64,000 nucleotides of DNA from Portulaca oleracea (taxonomy: Eukaryota; Streptophyta; Magnoliopsida; Caryophyllales; Portulacaceae). The notes beneath the pieces are model-generated. The model saw only the letters and a list, made by a program, of their open reading frames with translations. It had not been told where the DNA came from and ran no database searches. Below are positions 9,730 through 21,890 of this stretch, one piece after another (positions within the stretch are counted from its first letter, which is position 1; each line of letters opens with the position of its first letter). The stretch covers positions 29,194,927-29,258,926 of the forward strand of contig CM055889.1 in assembly GCA_029582165.1 (NCBI GenBank), read 5' to 3'. The translations under genes and the position numbers were made by a program.

Positions 9730-11697
9730 TCCTTTGTCTGCCCTTATTCTTCACCGTTGTCTTCTACATTGAGGACAATGCAACATTTAAGCATGGGGGG
9801 TTGTATATTTCACTTTTGTGAATATTTCTTCTTGTTTCTCTATTTTTCATTTATTTTTCTTTTATTTTCGTCTTTCTTTTTCTTGTTTCATGCTTATTTT
9901 TCAATTTTTAGTGTGATTTTCTTATTTTTGTGTGTTTCTTTTATTTGCTTGTTCTTAGTTTAGTGTGCTTTCTAGTTTTTAGCTTGATTGTTTTCTTTTA
10001 TTTGAGCTTTTAGTTGTGTGCTTTCCTTAGTTGTTTTTTTTCTTTCTAACTTTCGTAAGTTTTTCTTCTAGTTTTTAAAATTGCATCCACCTAGATTGCA
10101 TTAGTTAGAAGCATATAGATTTTTCTTAGTTTGTTTCTTTTTCTTTCTTTTGCATCCACTTTCTCAAAAATCCAAAAAAAAAAAAAAATCAGAAAATTAG
10201 AAAAAGAACAAAAAAATTAGAAAAGACAAAAAAACCAAAAAAAATATAAGATAGGACTAGGATTAAAATCGGAAACACCTTTGGTGATGATTTGTAAACC
10301 TTTCTTACTTTCAGTTTGACTTGCTTCGCTTGGAAAAGTTTGGATGAGATCTCAAAAGTTTTTGAAACCTTTTCCTTCAAATCTTCTGATTTTGAGTCAA
10401 GTTACGAAAGTTGTATCTTATTGCTTTGACTATCTTAGAAAGTATAAATATGCGTGCCACAAATCTTTGGGCTGAGTTTAGTTGATTGAGCCCCATCCCG
10501 TGAGTCCACAATGCCTAAACTATGAATTGATCATCTTTATCGATTCCATGATTCCCTGAGTGACTTCACCATCAGTTGAATCTCTAGAACTTGCTTCACA
10601 TCTTGCTTGAGACTACATATTTGCATTGCACGCTGTGACAAAGTGATTAAGGCATTCGGTTTTTTTTTTGTTAAACTACATAGCCAAATAGCCTCCCTTA
10701 CATTATATTTACCATTCTTTTTGCCCCGCCAAGCCTTTGTTTATCCTTCTTTTATGATCGAACCCCGACAATACAAGCCTTGGCCTATAATACTCCTTAT
10801 CCCTTTTCCTTGCTTGGTTGAGTGAGAGTCTGTTGTTTTTTTGGAAGGAACAGTTGGTTTGGTGTGTTTTTGAATGGAATGTGAAGTTTGGGAAAGTTTG
10901 TGCTAATTGATTCAAGTTGGGAGAAACTGAAATTCCCACCTTTCGAATAGTTGGTGTTTGGTTATGTTATTCATACATTATATTGAGGTCAAAGTTATAA
11001 TTCCATGATTTTCTTCTCTCCAATCACCCACCAAAAAGAAAAAAAAGAGGTATAAAATTAAAAAAAAAAAGAGAAAAAGAGTTCCAAAAAGAAAAGGGTG
11101 ATTGGAGAGATTCAATTTGAAGTTCTGAAAGTTTTGACATGGGTGTATTTAGTTGAGATGTTGACATTGTTGAGGGTGAAAATTGAGTTCCTTGCATACA
11201 TTAAGCAAGAAGGTGAGTTGAGAGCAATTTTTTATTGAATATCAATCCAAGCATGGCTCTTTAAACTCCTCATGCCTAAATTTTACCTCTCCTTTCCCCT
11301 AACTTAAGCCTCGTTACAACCCGAAAAAGACCTTTTGATTGTCACTTGTGCATTGCATACCAGTAGTGGAGAGCGAGGTTCTTACCAAGCTTATGGTAGT
11401 TTGTTTCTCTTGGTCTGAGTATGAGAAAAACCCACATACATATTCAAATATGAGTGATTGAGTGCTCTTATTCTTTCCTATGTGAGGTTTGCTCTTTTTG
11501 ACTGACTTACGTCCATAACTAACCGCGCATATTTGCATTATCCTTGAGACTATTGGCGGATTGGTGCATCCGAAGTGCTTGTTCCTTCCTTTTTGGTTTC
11601 GAAAATTTCTTCCTTTCTCTTTTGAACTGAGTTTTGCTCTTGTCGAGACTGATCTTAGTGTTTGCTTATTGAATTGATGTGTTCGAATGGTTAGCCT
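9730..11697 (+). other. Non-coding 3' internal region of the Athila-like element
   Basis: There is no supported gene. A phrase ending in TTTAAGCATGGGGGG at 9785-9799 resembles what follows the coding region in Athila elements. The rest is T-rich, with A-rich stretches at 10170-10250 and 11035-11100, and no internal homologies I could recognise. Confidence 0.6.
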
Positions 11698-11704
11698 GAG
11701 GGGG
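11698..11704 (+). other. Polypurine tract
   Basis: GAGGGGG directly precedes the TGTTAAAA start of the 3' LTR, where plus-strand synthesis would be primed. It is short, and it is assigned mainly by position. Confidence 0.6.
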
Positions 11705-12857
11705 TGTTAAAATTTTGTTCTTTTAACCCTATCGAAAACTCTTTCCACTTCTTTTTCTTCTTAAGTTCTGTTTTCCCTGGTTGAGCGTTTTGTGCCCTAA
11801 TCCGGTACTATATAAAGGCGTCCAGCGTTTCCAAAACGCAGCCAGCGCCTCGTCCAGAAACTTCAGAAGCCAAGAAAAAGCAAAACGCTACTGATGCTTT
11901 CCAGGCGCTGTCAACACCAAGACACGGAGAAAATCCATCTTTGCACAAAACGCGGCCAGCGTTTTTGGAAACGCTGCCAGCGTTTTGTGCCCTAATCTGG
12001 TACTATATAAAGGCTTTAAAGTCTGCCGTTTGAAAGGAGGCGAATTTTGTTTTAGTTTTTGCCATAGTTTTAGACGAGAGTTGAGAGAACTCTTTAGGGT
12101 AGATTTTAGAAAGTTTCTTTCCAGTTAATTCACAAACATTGTTATTAGTTTAGATTGTTGCTTGTGATCGAAGAATACGAAAGAGATCAATTCAGGTGAC
12201 TCAAAGAGATCGATTCCGCAATTCGAACACGGTTATTTCTATTTTACTTTCATGTTTTCTTGTTATTGTTTAGTTTTTGTGATGTTTACCTTTAGCAATA
12301 TGAGTAACTAATTTCCTTTGTTTGGGGGATAAACTCGATGTCTCTTTGTTGAATTTGAATACAGTCTCGGTGTTAGGTTATCCTTTTATTCGTTTAATCT
12401 GCGTATATTGTATGTCATGGTAAAATCTGGCTAACCGCCTTTTACATGGTATTAGATTCTTGACAACATGGCGAAAGTTTTGAGTCTTGAATTGAAAAAG
12501 CGTAGATTGAATAAGTTGGGAAATATTTAGAAATAATGATTCTTGCCTAGGGTCAATTTGTAATTAGTTCTTTATCTTTGATTGGATTAAATAGTTAGAA
12601 ATAATGTTTAGTTTAATCACTGTGACTCACTTCGAATCGAAAGATCGATGTGAAAAGGCCTAGAAAGATTATAGACCCCAAATTATCTTGTTACCTGCAC
12701 CGGGATTGTTGATAATTTGACTGGTTGACTATAGTGGACTCCTCTGAACGCCTTTAATTAATTGGCTAAAACCCTAAAAATTCCTGCTTTCTTAGTTTAG
12801 TTTTAGAAAACCTTACCAAACCTTTGGATCGATCTAGCATTCTTTGTAGCAAACTTA
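11705..12857 (+). repeat. 3' LTR of plus Athila-like copy, 3'-truncated
   Basis: It begins TGTTAAAATTTTG after the polypurine tract. It holds the palindrome array (11815-11986), a TATA box TATATAAAG (12004-12012) and a long region aligned with 4131-4977. It stops at GCAAAC near 12857, about 110 bases short of the LTR end seen at 5083, where it meets a CGGTT-rich block. Confidence 0.8.
11815..11986 (+). promoter_or_regulatory. Palindrome array flanking the LTR TATA box
   Basis: Imperfect palindromes around the core CGCNGCCAGCG occur at 11837-11847, 11951-11961 and 11972-11982, with a half-site at 11819-11827. The last copy reads AAACGCTGCCAGCGTTTT and lies 18 bases before the TATA box. Neighbouring units are 20 or 21 bases apart. 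This is a candidate binding site for a dimeric transcription factor in the U3 region. Confidence 0.6.
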
Positions 12858-13000
12858 GGGGTGTGCATTATTCGGTTCAAAACCGAATAAACCGAGAACC
12901 GAACCGGTTCAAACCGATTCAAACCGGGCCGATTTTTATTCGGTTGGGTTTTCGGTTTGCACTTTAGCTTTATTCGGTTTTCGGTTTATTCGGTTTGACT
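12858..13000. repeat. CGGTT-rich low-complexity block between two truncated LTRs
   Basis: After GGGGTGTGCATTATTCGG the sequence consists mostly of CGGTTT, CGGTTCAAA and their complements, giving several short inverted repeats. Blocks of this kind are common in plant genomes, often within old hAT-type or unclassified repeats. No gene is visible. It separates the broken Athila-like LTR from the broken copia LTR. Confidence 0.5.
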
Positions 13001-13330
13001 CCTTCCGTGAGTTCCTCTCTCTTTTAGTTTTGCAGTTCCAGTTTCAGGAAACATTATTTGTTTCCGAAACAAACTCACATACATCTTAGATTGAGATTTG
13101 TCTCGATCGGGTCGATCTAGCAGTCGGGTTCCCAGAGTGCTACGTGGACTTTCAGTAGAGGATTTCAGCATTGGAATCTCGAAGGTCAACCTCTTCATCA
13201 GCCGGATTAGCGATCAAGTATAATTACTAAAGCCTCTGCAATTGTTGTGATTAATTGTTTTATAATTGTTATGAATATTCCGCCAATTAATCTGTATCTG
13301 TTTAGGAAATAGATAACCTAAAACCTAACA
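13001..13330 (+). repeat. 5' copia LTR, 3' portion only
   Basis: It aligns with about 20830-21149. It ends ...CCTAACA at 13330, followed by one base and the primer site. The first ~520 bases, including palindromes and TATA box, are missing. Confidence 0.8.
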
Positions 13331-13331
13331 G

Positions 13332-13344
13332 TGGTATCAGAGCC
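13332..13344 (+). other. Primer-binding site, initiator tRNA-Met
   Basis: TGGTATCAGAGCC is the standard plant copia primer site, complementary to the 3' end of initiator methionine tRNA. Confidence 0.9.
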
Positions 13345-13779
13345 ACCAATTGCATACTAAAGTATTGTACTTGTATTCATAAGTAATTTTGTCAATAGTT
13401 GAATTATATTATGAATATGCTAGAGTAGATTTATGCCTAAAATTTTGAATCTTTATGAAAGTTTTAATCTTTAATGTTCATAATAGTAAATCTGGAATTT
13501 TATTGTAAAATTTCATGCTTTGTTATTATTTATTTCTTATTGCCTTTATTTAATCGATTTTATGTTTGTTTAATCACTAAATATGACATAAACTTGATTC
13601 AATTTTGAATGTTTTAGAAACAATCTTGTTTAATATTGTTAAACAGTAGGCAATACATGAAATAGGTCAAAATTCGCAAAATAGGGTTTTGTAGAATTAT
13701 TTTCTGATTTAGTTTAATTACGGTAAATATGAAAAATAGAAATAAAATATCAAACGAATTCGAAAATTTCTTAAACTTT

Positions 13780-14480
13780 TACTGGACATTTCTGGAAGTG
13801 TTCTGGACTTTCCATAATTTTTGTAGATTTTTCTCAATTAAAATGGATTTTTAATTGAGTTTTCAGTTCTGAACATAATTAAAAAATTTTTAATTCTATG
13901 AATTTTATAAATTTGTAGAAATTTGTAAAACTTCTGAAAATTTTATAGTAGGTTACTGGATAACCATACTTTTAGGGAAAAAAATTTTGTTAATTTATCC
14001 GGTCAAATTATATTTTTAAATTTTGGATTTTCAGATCTGAGAGAAATAAATCTGTTACTTCTCTGAATTTTTTATATTTATAGAAATTTGCAAATTTTTT
14101 AAAACTTTTACAGTAAGTTACTGGGTAACCATTCTGTTATGGATAAAATTTTCGTGAATTTTCGAAATCGTTAACTAATTTTCCTTTAATTTTCAGATTA
14201 ACAGAAAAGTAAAATTGTTTACTTCTCTGATTTTTATTCTAATTTTAGAAATTTGATAAAACTCTGAAATTTTTACAGTAGCATATTGGATGAATATAAT
14301 GTATGGGAAAATTATAAAAATTTGAATTTAAACTTATTGGACTGTTATTATTTATTTTCCTCTTAAACGGAGAATTAAAATGTTTAATTCCCTAAAATTT
14401 TACAATATTTTGAAAATTGTTAAAATTCTGGAAAATGTTCATATTGGGTTATTAGATAACACTATAATATGAAATTATTA
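13780..14480 (+). repeat. ~165-bp degenerate tandem repeats in the copia leader
   Basis: The motif TTTTACAGTAGGTTACTGGATAACCA-like (a 20-base core is GTAGGTTACTGGATAACCAT) recurs with the GTTACTGG position at 13952, 14117, 14282 and 14448, a step of 165-166 bases. A weaker unit precedes it near 13786. Each unit also carries AAATTTNTANAAATTT and a TTTTCAGAT-like segment. The minus copy has the counterpart at about 34530-35300. No coding is seen. Confidence 0.65.
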
Positions 14481-14546
14481 AATTCGATAAGTTATGATAT
14501 TTTTTATTTAACTTTTTCATTCACGAAATTAATCGAAACTGGGAAG

Positions 14547-14583
14547 CAACACGGACCGTGTTAATCCAACACGGACCGTGTTG
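14547..14583 (+). promoter_or_regulatory. Tandem palindrome pair in the copia leader
   Basis: CAACACGGACCGTGTTA (14547-14563, last base off) and CAACACGGACCGTGTTG (14567-14583) start exactly 20 bases apart. The identical palindrome pairs occur in the LTR at 20552-20683. The minus copy has the same pair at 34462-34498. Confidence 0.6.
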
Positions 14584-15799
14584 CCAGCAGTTTAGGTGAA
14601 TTCTTGTATTTTAGGGTTTGTAATTAATTTTATAAATTAATTATTTAATCCTATTACTACTAAATCAGTTAATGGACATAAAATCTATTAATTCTGTAAA
14701 GTTTAGGAAACTTACAATATCTTTAAAAGATATAGTATCTTTTAGTTTCCTTGATTTTAGGAAAATCGGGTATTTTACATGTGTAAAATCCTAAATATGT
14801 TTAGGTAATTAAGATAAAATTTGGAATTTTTTTTTTATCATGCAATCTTTTAGGAAACCGTATTTAGTATTTGTTTCCTTATATATGTTATATTGCAATT
14901 ATGTATGTCTTTATAATTTGTTATTTAAGCATGTGTTATATTTGATATAATTATTGCAATATTACATGTTTTGCATGTGCGTCTAGTATGGCCATAGATA
15001 GTCGGTTTTACCGGTCTGCGTACCGGGTTGGGTGAAATACGACCTGCGTGCCGTCGTTGAATTAATTTTAAATTTAAATTTTCAGTTAAGTTTATTTTAA
15101 TTCTTGTAAGGTCTCAATTGTGAGGTCCACTTTGTAAATCTGTTGTAATTGGAGACATCAAGTCAAGTGGGAGCCCAACAGCAATGGAGGTGGTGATTCG
15201 AGTGGGAGCCCATCCAAGGAAGTTGCAAAGCCCAAAGAAGATTTTCTTGAAGACTGTCAAGGCTTAGTTAAACTAGTTGATTAAGTCTAAGTGGCCATAC
15301 TAGGGGTTTTATTTGTGCTCTAAATTCGTTATTGCATGTTTTATTATGCCTTTTATGCTTTTCGAAAGAGTTCACCTAGAATTGCATGTTTAGGATAATA
15401 AAACCTACTCTCAAAATTGAATTATTGCTCAACCTATCGAACCACCACTTAGATGGATAAATAAAGAAAGCCAAAGCGAATTATTTGTCCATTATTAATA
15501 AGTAGGGTGGGAATTAGGTCAATTCAAATTGGCTATCAAAATAGTTTTGGGCCAAGAGTAGAGGAAGAGAAATATTGTATTCGATACAAATTTCTTGCCA
15601 AGAATCATTTTGAATGATCGATCATAAGATAATCCACCAAAGATAACATGGGATCAAGTTTTGTTGAATCAAAGTCCACTTGAGCCCATGAGTCTTGTGG
15701 GTCTTGGTAAATTAAAACACAAAATGAGAGTTGATAAAGTGTTTTGATTTGAAATTAAAATTTGTTTAATTTCTTTTGATGAATAATAACTAAAATGAA

Positions 15800-18700
15800 T
15801 CTTTTTGTCTCGTAGAATTATTTATGTCTTTTCACTTAAACATCCACCACTAATAAAATATTATTTTCTCTTGAGAAAGAGAAATAATTACACCAATTCC
15901 TTAATTGGCATTGCCATCGCAAGATTGTCTTGGAGGCGAATTAAAAGAAACATGTCTTTGATATAACATTGAGCTAGGCATCAATATTAAGAGGTCAATC
16001 AAGCCAAATGAATACATGTAATGTCATAGTATTCATACAACTTTAACTTCAAAATGTTTGAAGGTTAGAGGAACGTTTTCAATATTACCAAACTCAAAAC
16101 CAAGCTCATCGAACTAGTTAGAGTTGATAAAATATGAAACCAATAACCAGATAGTCTCGGTGAAGCTAGATAAAGGCCAATTGATGGCACTCATGTTCTG
16201 AAATAATTTGACTATGTTAAAGCATGAGAAACCTCAAATCCCCTTTAGCCAAAAGGTTGGCAACCAAAGATAGTCTTTTAGTGAAAGGGAAAATAAGATT
16301 TAAGAAATCTATCAAAGACAAGAAGTCAAACGAAAGGTGAGGACAAACAGTTGTACATACCCAACCAATGACGGCAACCTGTTAACAACCAGATCATGTA
16401 TGACATTGGGAGCGTGAATAACTATAAGGAAGACTTGAGATATGATTTCAATTCTAGGCAAATGCGTATATGATACACACTACCCTTATTAAACCCACTT
16501 TGAGTATAAGATACCGGCTGTGAAACTCGCATTTATGCAAATGTGCAGGATCTACAGCAAAGTAGATGTGCTTTCAAATAGGAACATGCAATTAGTCGTA
16601 GTTCCTTATGAAGAGTTGGTTGTTTATCCATTTCCTCAAAACTTATAAGAGAAATATATAGGTGATTCTATGTTCTCATTATAAGTAGAAATTTAATTTC
16701 TTACTCTCAATTAGAGAGAGAGAGAGAGGATCTCGGATAAACACACCTAACACATCGAAACCAAAAGGTTTAAAAGGAATAAACTCATGTTCAAACATAA
16801 AACTTGTAACTATCTATTAAGTCATGCAAATCAGAGCGCATTCAGAAGCGTCACAATGATAGACTTTTGAATGATAAGACTTTGAAACATGTGATGTCTG
16901 CAAAGCATGACTATACCTTTTACAAAAAAGGGTGAACGTGTCAACAAACACTTATACATATGGATGTATGTAGTCCAATTGAGCACAAGTACAAGGGATG
17001 AATTACTTCAAATCTTCAAGGATGAATAAAATAATCCATGGTGATTCATGTCTATGAGATTCATCTGAAGCTGAAATCTTAAAATAGTTTAAAGATTTCC
17101 AAAATGAAGTAGTCTTGGCGAAACAATGAGAGCACCTAGATACGATCGAAAATGGTTCAGCCAAGAGTTTGAACAAATGACTCAAATGAAACATAATTCT
17201 GGCAATATAAGCTTAAGTCATATTAATCATAAATGCATTCAGAAACATGCATAGTGCAGGATTTTGGAAAACCTAAACTTTGAAAAGTTCAATGTTTATA
17301 AAGCATGTTTGATGGGTAAGATGACTAAAACCACCTCTTATTGGAATTGGTTAACAAGCTAATGACTTATTAGGATGCAAATATATTGATGTATGTGGGC
17401 CTATGAGCACTAGTCCTAAGAAGAAGGATTACAGTACTATTTCATCACTTTCAGTGACGATTTTTTTTAGTAGATATGGGTATATCTACTTAATGCGCCA
17501 CAAGTTCAAATCCTTTGAAAATGTTCAAAGAGTTTCAAAGTGAAGTACAAAACCAACTTGGCAAGAAAATCAAAACCCTTCAATTAGGTTGAGGAGGTGA
17601 GTATTTGAGCCAAAGATTTCATTGGCCATTCCAGAGAATGTGGAATTGTTTCATGACTCTCTCCTCTGGGAATACGACATCTCAATGACGTATCTAAGAG
17701 GAGGAATCACACCTTATTAGATATGGTGTGATCAATGATGGTTGAGTCAACATTGCCTGTTACCTTTTGGGGATACACGCAGTTAACCATAGCTCTAAAT
17801 ACTGAATAAAGATTATCTGAAGCACTAGAGAAAAGAGGTTCTTGAACCATTTTCTGAAATAAAGGAGTACACTTCCAAACTGTTGTAGAGGAAAGTGTTT
17901 GTGTCTCAAAATGCTTTCTTCTTAGAGAATATGTTATTCTCTAAAAGAAAGAGTGGGAGAGAATTTTGAACTTACCGAAGTTCAAGAGACACAAAACACT
18001 ATAATCATCACCTAAAACTTCGTTACTTGATCCTAGTTCAAGTTTTCCTATTGGTCGGAAAATTAAAGAACGAGGTTGAAGTAGTAGAAGCTCCTCAAAA
18101 CGTTGAGGAGGAGGTGTCATGAACAATACTCCAAGCAAGGTCAGGTAAACAACTCCATCAGCCACAAAGATATCGATCTTCTATGGATGAGCATGAGATG
18201 TTACTTTTAGAAAGTAATGACTCTACCTACATCAAAGAAGCTTTAGCAAATCAAGTTTCCATAAGGTCTAAAATGGACTCCATGTATGCAACCAAGTTTA
18301 GAACTCGGTTGATTTGTCTGAAGGTGTGAGCCATCAGGCATAGGAGGGTTTTAAGGCAAAACATGGGTTCATTAAGACATCAAGACTGACTTCAAAATCA
18401 AATTTTGAAGAAAGGTGTGTACTTGACACAACTGAGTGGTCTTTTGTTGGAATACTTATAAACTTCAAGAGACCATCTGTGGTCTTAAGGAAGTTTCTAG
18501 GAGTTGGAATCATTGACCTTCTTGACCAGGATATCAAAAAGGTTTGACATACTGGGAAGTGCCAAAGATAATATTGTGTTTACAAGAAGTTCAGTGGGAG
18601 CAATGCGTTTTCTGATATTGTATGTGATTGACATACTGCCTACCGAGAATAATATTCCAATGTTGCTTCTACTGAGGTTGACTTGGAAATAATTTTCAAA

Positions 18701-20285
18701 GTGAAGGATTGGTGGGGCTAAGAATTTTCTTCGAGACAAGATCTATAATGATAGATTAAAGATTTTGATTGTTTGAATCAAAGTTGACTAGGTGTTGAAT
18801 AAGTTCAACCCACTTCGAGAATGTTAATTTCCATAAATCATGGCATATCCTTAGGGAATCTGATTGTCTCACAATTAGAGGATCTAAAAGGGATGAGACA
18901 TATAGCTCACGCTTCAGGCGTGAGATTAATGTATGCCACAAGATGGCCAAAGCCCAACATAACATATACATTGTGTATATGTATAAGCAAAACTAAGGAT
19001 ATGTCCTAAGTCTAAAATGGTTGATAAAAGCTAAGTGTGAAGAGTTGCATTGATGCTACACTTATGAAAGAGAAATATGATTATCTGAAAGGTCAGAGAA
19101 TATTATACGATTTGTTTTGAGTGGTATTGAGGTGAACTGGAAGAAGTTCCTGACATGACATGTGTTTAATTCTACAAAATAAGACAAGCATGACACGACT
19201 TTAGAAGTTGTGGCAGAAACTATTAGGATTGCGAAGTTCGTTTCAGAACTAGGTGATGTTTCTAGCCTTGCGAGAGAAATGGAGCCTTGTTGATAGGAGC
19301 CATCACTCAAGCAAAGGAACTGAAGATCAATGTGAATCCAAACATGAGTTCCGGAAATATCTTCCTGAATGAAAGGTCATTAGTGAGATGGTATATGTGC
19401 GAGGTTCATTGCAAGTATTATATACTAAACCCCTGTTGTAGTTATAGCATGATAGTCATGCATGGGCAATAGGTATTGAACACATTCCGGAATATTAACA
19501 AGTCAAGTTTACATGAATTGTTCATAAAATTATGACATTGTTGATTCATCATTAAGAATAAGATTCCAAGATTTACATTAATTGTGGTTTAGAATTATGT
19601 AAATGTCCAAAAAGGTTAGCGAATTCAAAATGGGAAATTGGATGAGGTTCGATTTCTGAAACCCCATTAGTGAACTTGATAACGCTAGTCTTGGTCGACA
19701 GTCGACCTAGTTCCTAATTGTATTATCACGTAGGAACAGTGATAATATCAACATAATTAGCATGTAGGATTGAGGTGATGATCAAGTTTCGTGATCATAG
19801 TGATGTGATGACATCATAAATCAATCACATGGGTATTGTTAAGAATAACTACCGAACTGACCCGCAGTGGGAGCTCTTTAAGTTGGGAGTTGTCATAGGA
19901 GCTCTCACCACTCAAAATTCCTGAATCTTGAGTTCAGTACACAGACTGCATGATCTGCTGTGACTTTGGAGCGCATCAAACGCCTTTCGTAACAGTAGGC
20001 TATAAAGGCGGTGTCTAGGTTACAGTTGGATCATGTGAGAATGTGTGCCTGAACAAGATGGCATTGTCCTCCCTATTAGGGACAGTTGTCTTATTGGCCA
20101 CTCGGTGAGATTGGACTGAAAATGCTTGGCCGAGCTCAGATGAATCAATAGTTGATCATCTGCTTTTCAAAGTCTAAACTTGGAGATCGAGGAACGTTCG
20201 GGTCTTACATAAGGATGACTTCAGCTTACCTTATCCGAACATGAGACAGTAAGTGACAAGGGAATTTAAGGAATCGAACACTTGT
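15800..20285 (+). pseudogene. Decayed copia gag-pol remnant
   Basis: Start and end are set by alignment with the minus copy. Recognisable scraps: an integrase piece near 17395-17560 (SRYGYIYLMRHK), an RT piece near 18240-18360 (SKMDSMYATKF), the RT catalytic segment near 18605-18660 where the expected YVDD reads YVID (FLILYVIDI), and an RT/RNase H connection piece near 18890-19009. Between these are dozens of stops and indels. The region also has a (GA)n run at about 16706-16729. It cannot make any enzyme. Confidence 0.7.
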
Positions 20286-20288
20286 GGG

Positions 20289-20301
20289 ACAAGTGGGAGA
20301 T
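20289..20301 (+). other. Polypurine tract (copia)
   Basis: ACAAGTGGGAGAT lies immediately before the TGTTGGG start of the 3' LTR. AAGTGGGAGAT is a common copia polypurine tract. Confidence 0.75.
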
Positions 20302-21149
20302 TGTTGGGAATGTCCCGACAATGTTCGATATATACGGAGATTAAACCAAAGTAATATAGTAATTATATGTCTTACTAGAGACCTCTATAATTAGTAATTA
20401 AATATGTTTAATTACAACTATATTATTTGGTCCTCTTGAGTCGGGTCACGATGCCTCGAACAATGTAACCTAAGTAATATTGTATTACATTTAGAAAAGT
20501 TGGAAACTGATTTCTGTGAGAAATCAGCTCAACACGGACCGAAATTGGGCTCAACACGGACCGTGTTGACCCAACACGGTCCGTGTTGACTCAACACACC
20601 ACGGTCCTTGGCGTCCATGGGCCGAATTAATGGACCTTCTGAAGTCCAACACGGACCGTGTTGTTTCAACACGGACCGTGTTGGGCCTGAGAAGCGCGTC
20701 GTTGCGTTAAGTCGGCCCTTTAGGATTTTGAATCATCTCCCTAGGTTTTCTAAACACTATATAAAGGGATCTCTGAGAGAGATTATTCAACCATCAACTG
20801 CCTGAGACTCTTAGAGAGATACCAGGGTGATTTCCTGAGTTCCTCTCTCTTTTAGTTTTGCGATTCGATTTGAAACATTATTTGTTTCAAACAATCTCAC
20901 ATACATCTTAGATTGAGATTCGTCTCGATCGGTCGATCTAGCGATCGGGTTCCCGAGTCTTTGCGTGGACTTTCGATGAGGATTTGACATTGGAATCTCG
21001 AAGGTCAACCTCTTCATCAGCCGGATTAGCGATCAGGTATAATTACTAAAGCCTCTGCAATTGTTGTGATTAATTGTTTTATAATTGTTATGAATATTCC
21101 GCCAATTAATCTGTATCTGTTTAGGAAATAAATAACCTAAAACCTAACA
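20302..21149 (+). repeat. 3' copia LTR, complete (848 bp)
   Basis: Bounds are TGTTGGGAATGTCCCGACA and CCTAACA. It contains four exact 17-bp palindromes (20552, 20572, 20647, 20667), a TATA box TATATAAAG (20758-20766) and a CT-rich segment typical of a transcribed leader. It aligns with 27566-28386 and 35709-36507 on the opposite strand. Confidence 0.9.
20529..20683 (+). promoter_or_regulatory. Cluster of 17-bp palindromes in the LTR U3 region
   Basis: CAACACGGACCGTGTTG or its T variant is exact at 20552-20568, 20572-20588, 20647-20663 and 20667-20683, with a half-site at 20529. Members of each pair start 20 bases apart. The cluster ends 75 bases upstream of the TATA box, where an enhancer would be expected. 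The protein that binds is unknown. Confidence 0.65.
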
Positions 21150-21890
21150 GAACTAACCCAAAGAGGTACAATTCCAGTGCTCTTTAATGGGTTGAGGGGA
21201 TGAAGGGAGTGTTTAGAGGATATCTTTCCTATTATGTGGACGCCCACTTTGACTTGATTGATTATATAAGTGTTGAGAGTTCATGGTGGAAAATTGGGGT
21301 TACATGAGCACTCGATTTTCCTTTTTCTATGGAGGAAAATATGTTTGAGCTACTGTCATACTGAGTTATAGATGTTTTAAATAAATTTTAGCTTAACTTT
21401 TTGAGTTACAATATAAACGACTACAATATCCAATTTGACTAGAAGTAAATGTACTTGCTTAGTCAGTCAAACCCAAGTTACTGTAATTGTAGAAAACAGT
21501 CCATATTCTTCTCAGGGTCCAATATGCGCATTTGGTCATTCATCATTGTTTGCAAGTCTTCCCATTGATCGAGGCTTTCTTCAATGATGTTGTATTGTGA
21601 TCCTACCTTTCTTCATCGTAATGATTTTTTCCTCTTTTTGCTATAGAATTCATTTTCAAAATTATCTCGTCAACAAACCAAACATTGTTTTCATATTTTA
21701 TGTCACCCATTCCTTCTAGATCCTTGGGGGTAGCTAGTGGTTGAGATAATAAAGTAATAAAAATCCATCTAGATTGTCTGGATCATCACAAGAAGATCAA
21801 TCGGCATAACAACCATCATGGCTCTATTCCCATATTCAAAGAACAATAAACAAATGTGTGGTTAGAAAAAATGTTTGAAGAAGTGCAATT

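Larger units (their letters stand above)
4128..12857 (+). mobile_element. Athila-like non-autonomous LTR element, plus copy (right arm)
   Basis: In order it has a truncated 5' LTR (4128-5083), a tRNA-Asp primer site (5090), gag (5230-6454), protease (6692-7207), a palindrome array (7575-7690), a predicted leader intron (7953-8433), Athila ORF1 (8434-9729), a long non-coding tail, a polypurine tract (11698-11704) and a 3' LTR (11705-12857, last ~110 bases lost). RT, RNase H and integrase are absent. The minus copy lacks them at the same place, so this is probably a family trait. All reading frames are damaged. Confidence 0.85.
13001..21149 (+). mobile_element. Ty1/copia element, decayed, 5' LTR truncated
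   Basis: Parts in order: the last 330 bases of the 5' LTR (13001-13330), an initiator-Met primer site (13332-13344), a 2.4-kb AT-rich leader with tandem repeats, decayed gag-pol (about 15800-20285), a polypurine tract (20289-20301) and a complete 3' LTR (20302-21149). It is the same family as the minus-strand copy at 27566-36507: leader, palindromes and LTR align throughout. No reading frame over about 80 codons survives. Because the left LTR is broken, no target duplication can be read. Confidence 0.85.

Noticed and set aside
9757..9963. 68-codon hydrophobic open frame after ORF1
   Set aside because: It arises from T-rich non-coding DNA; the Phe/Leu-rich composition is expected by chance and no conserved partner was found in the window.
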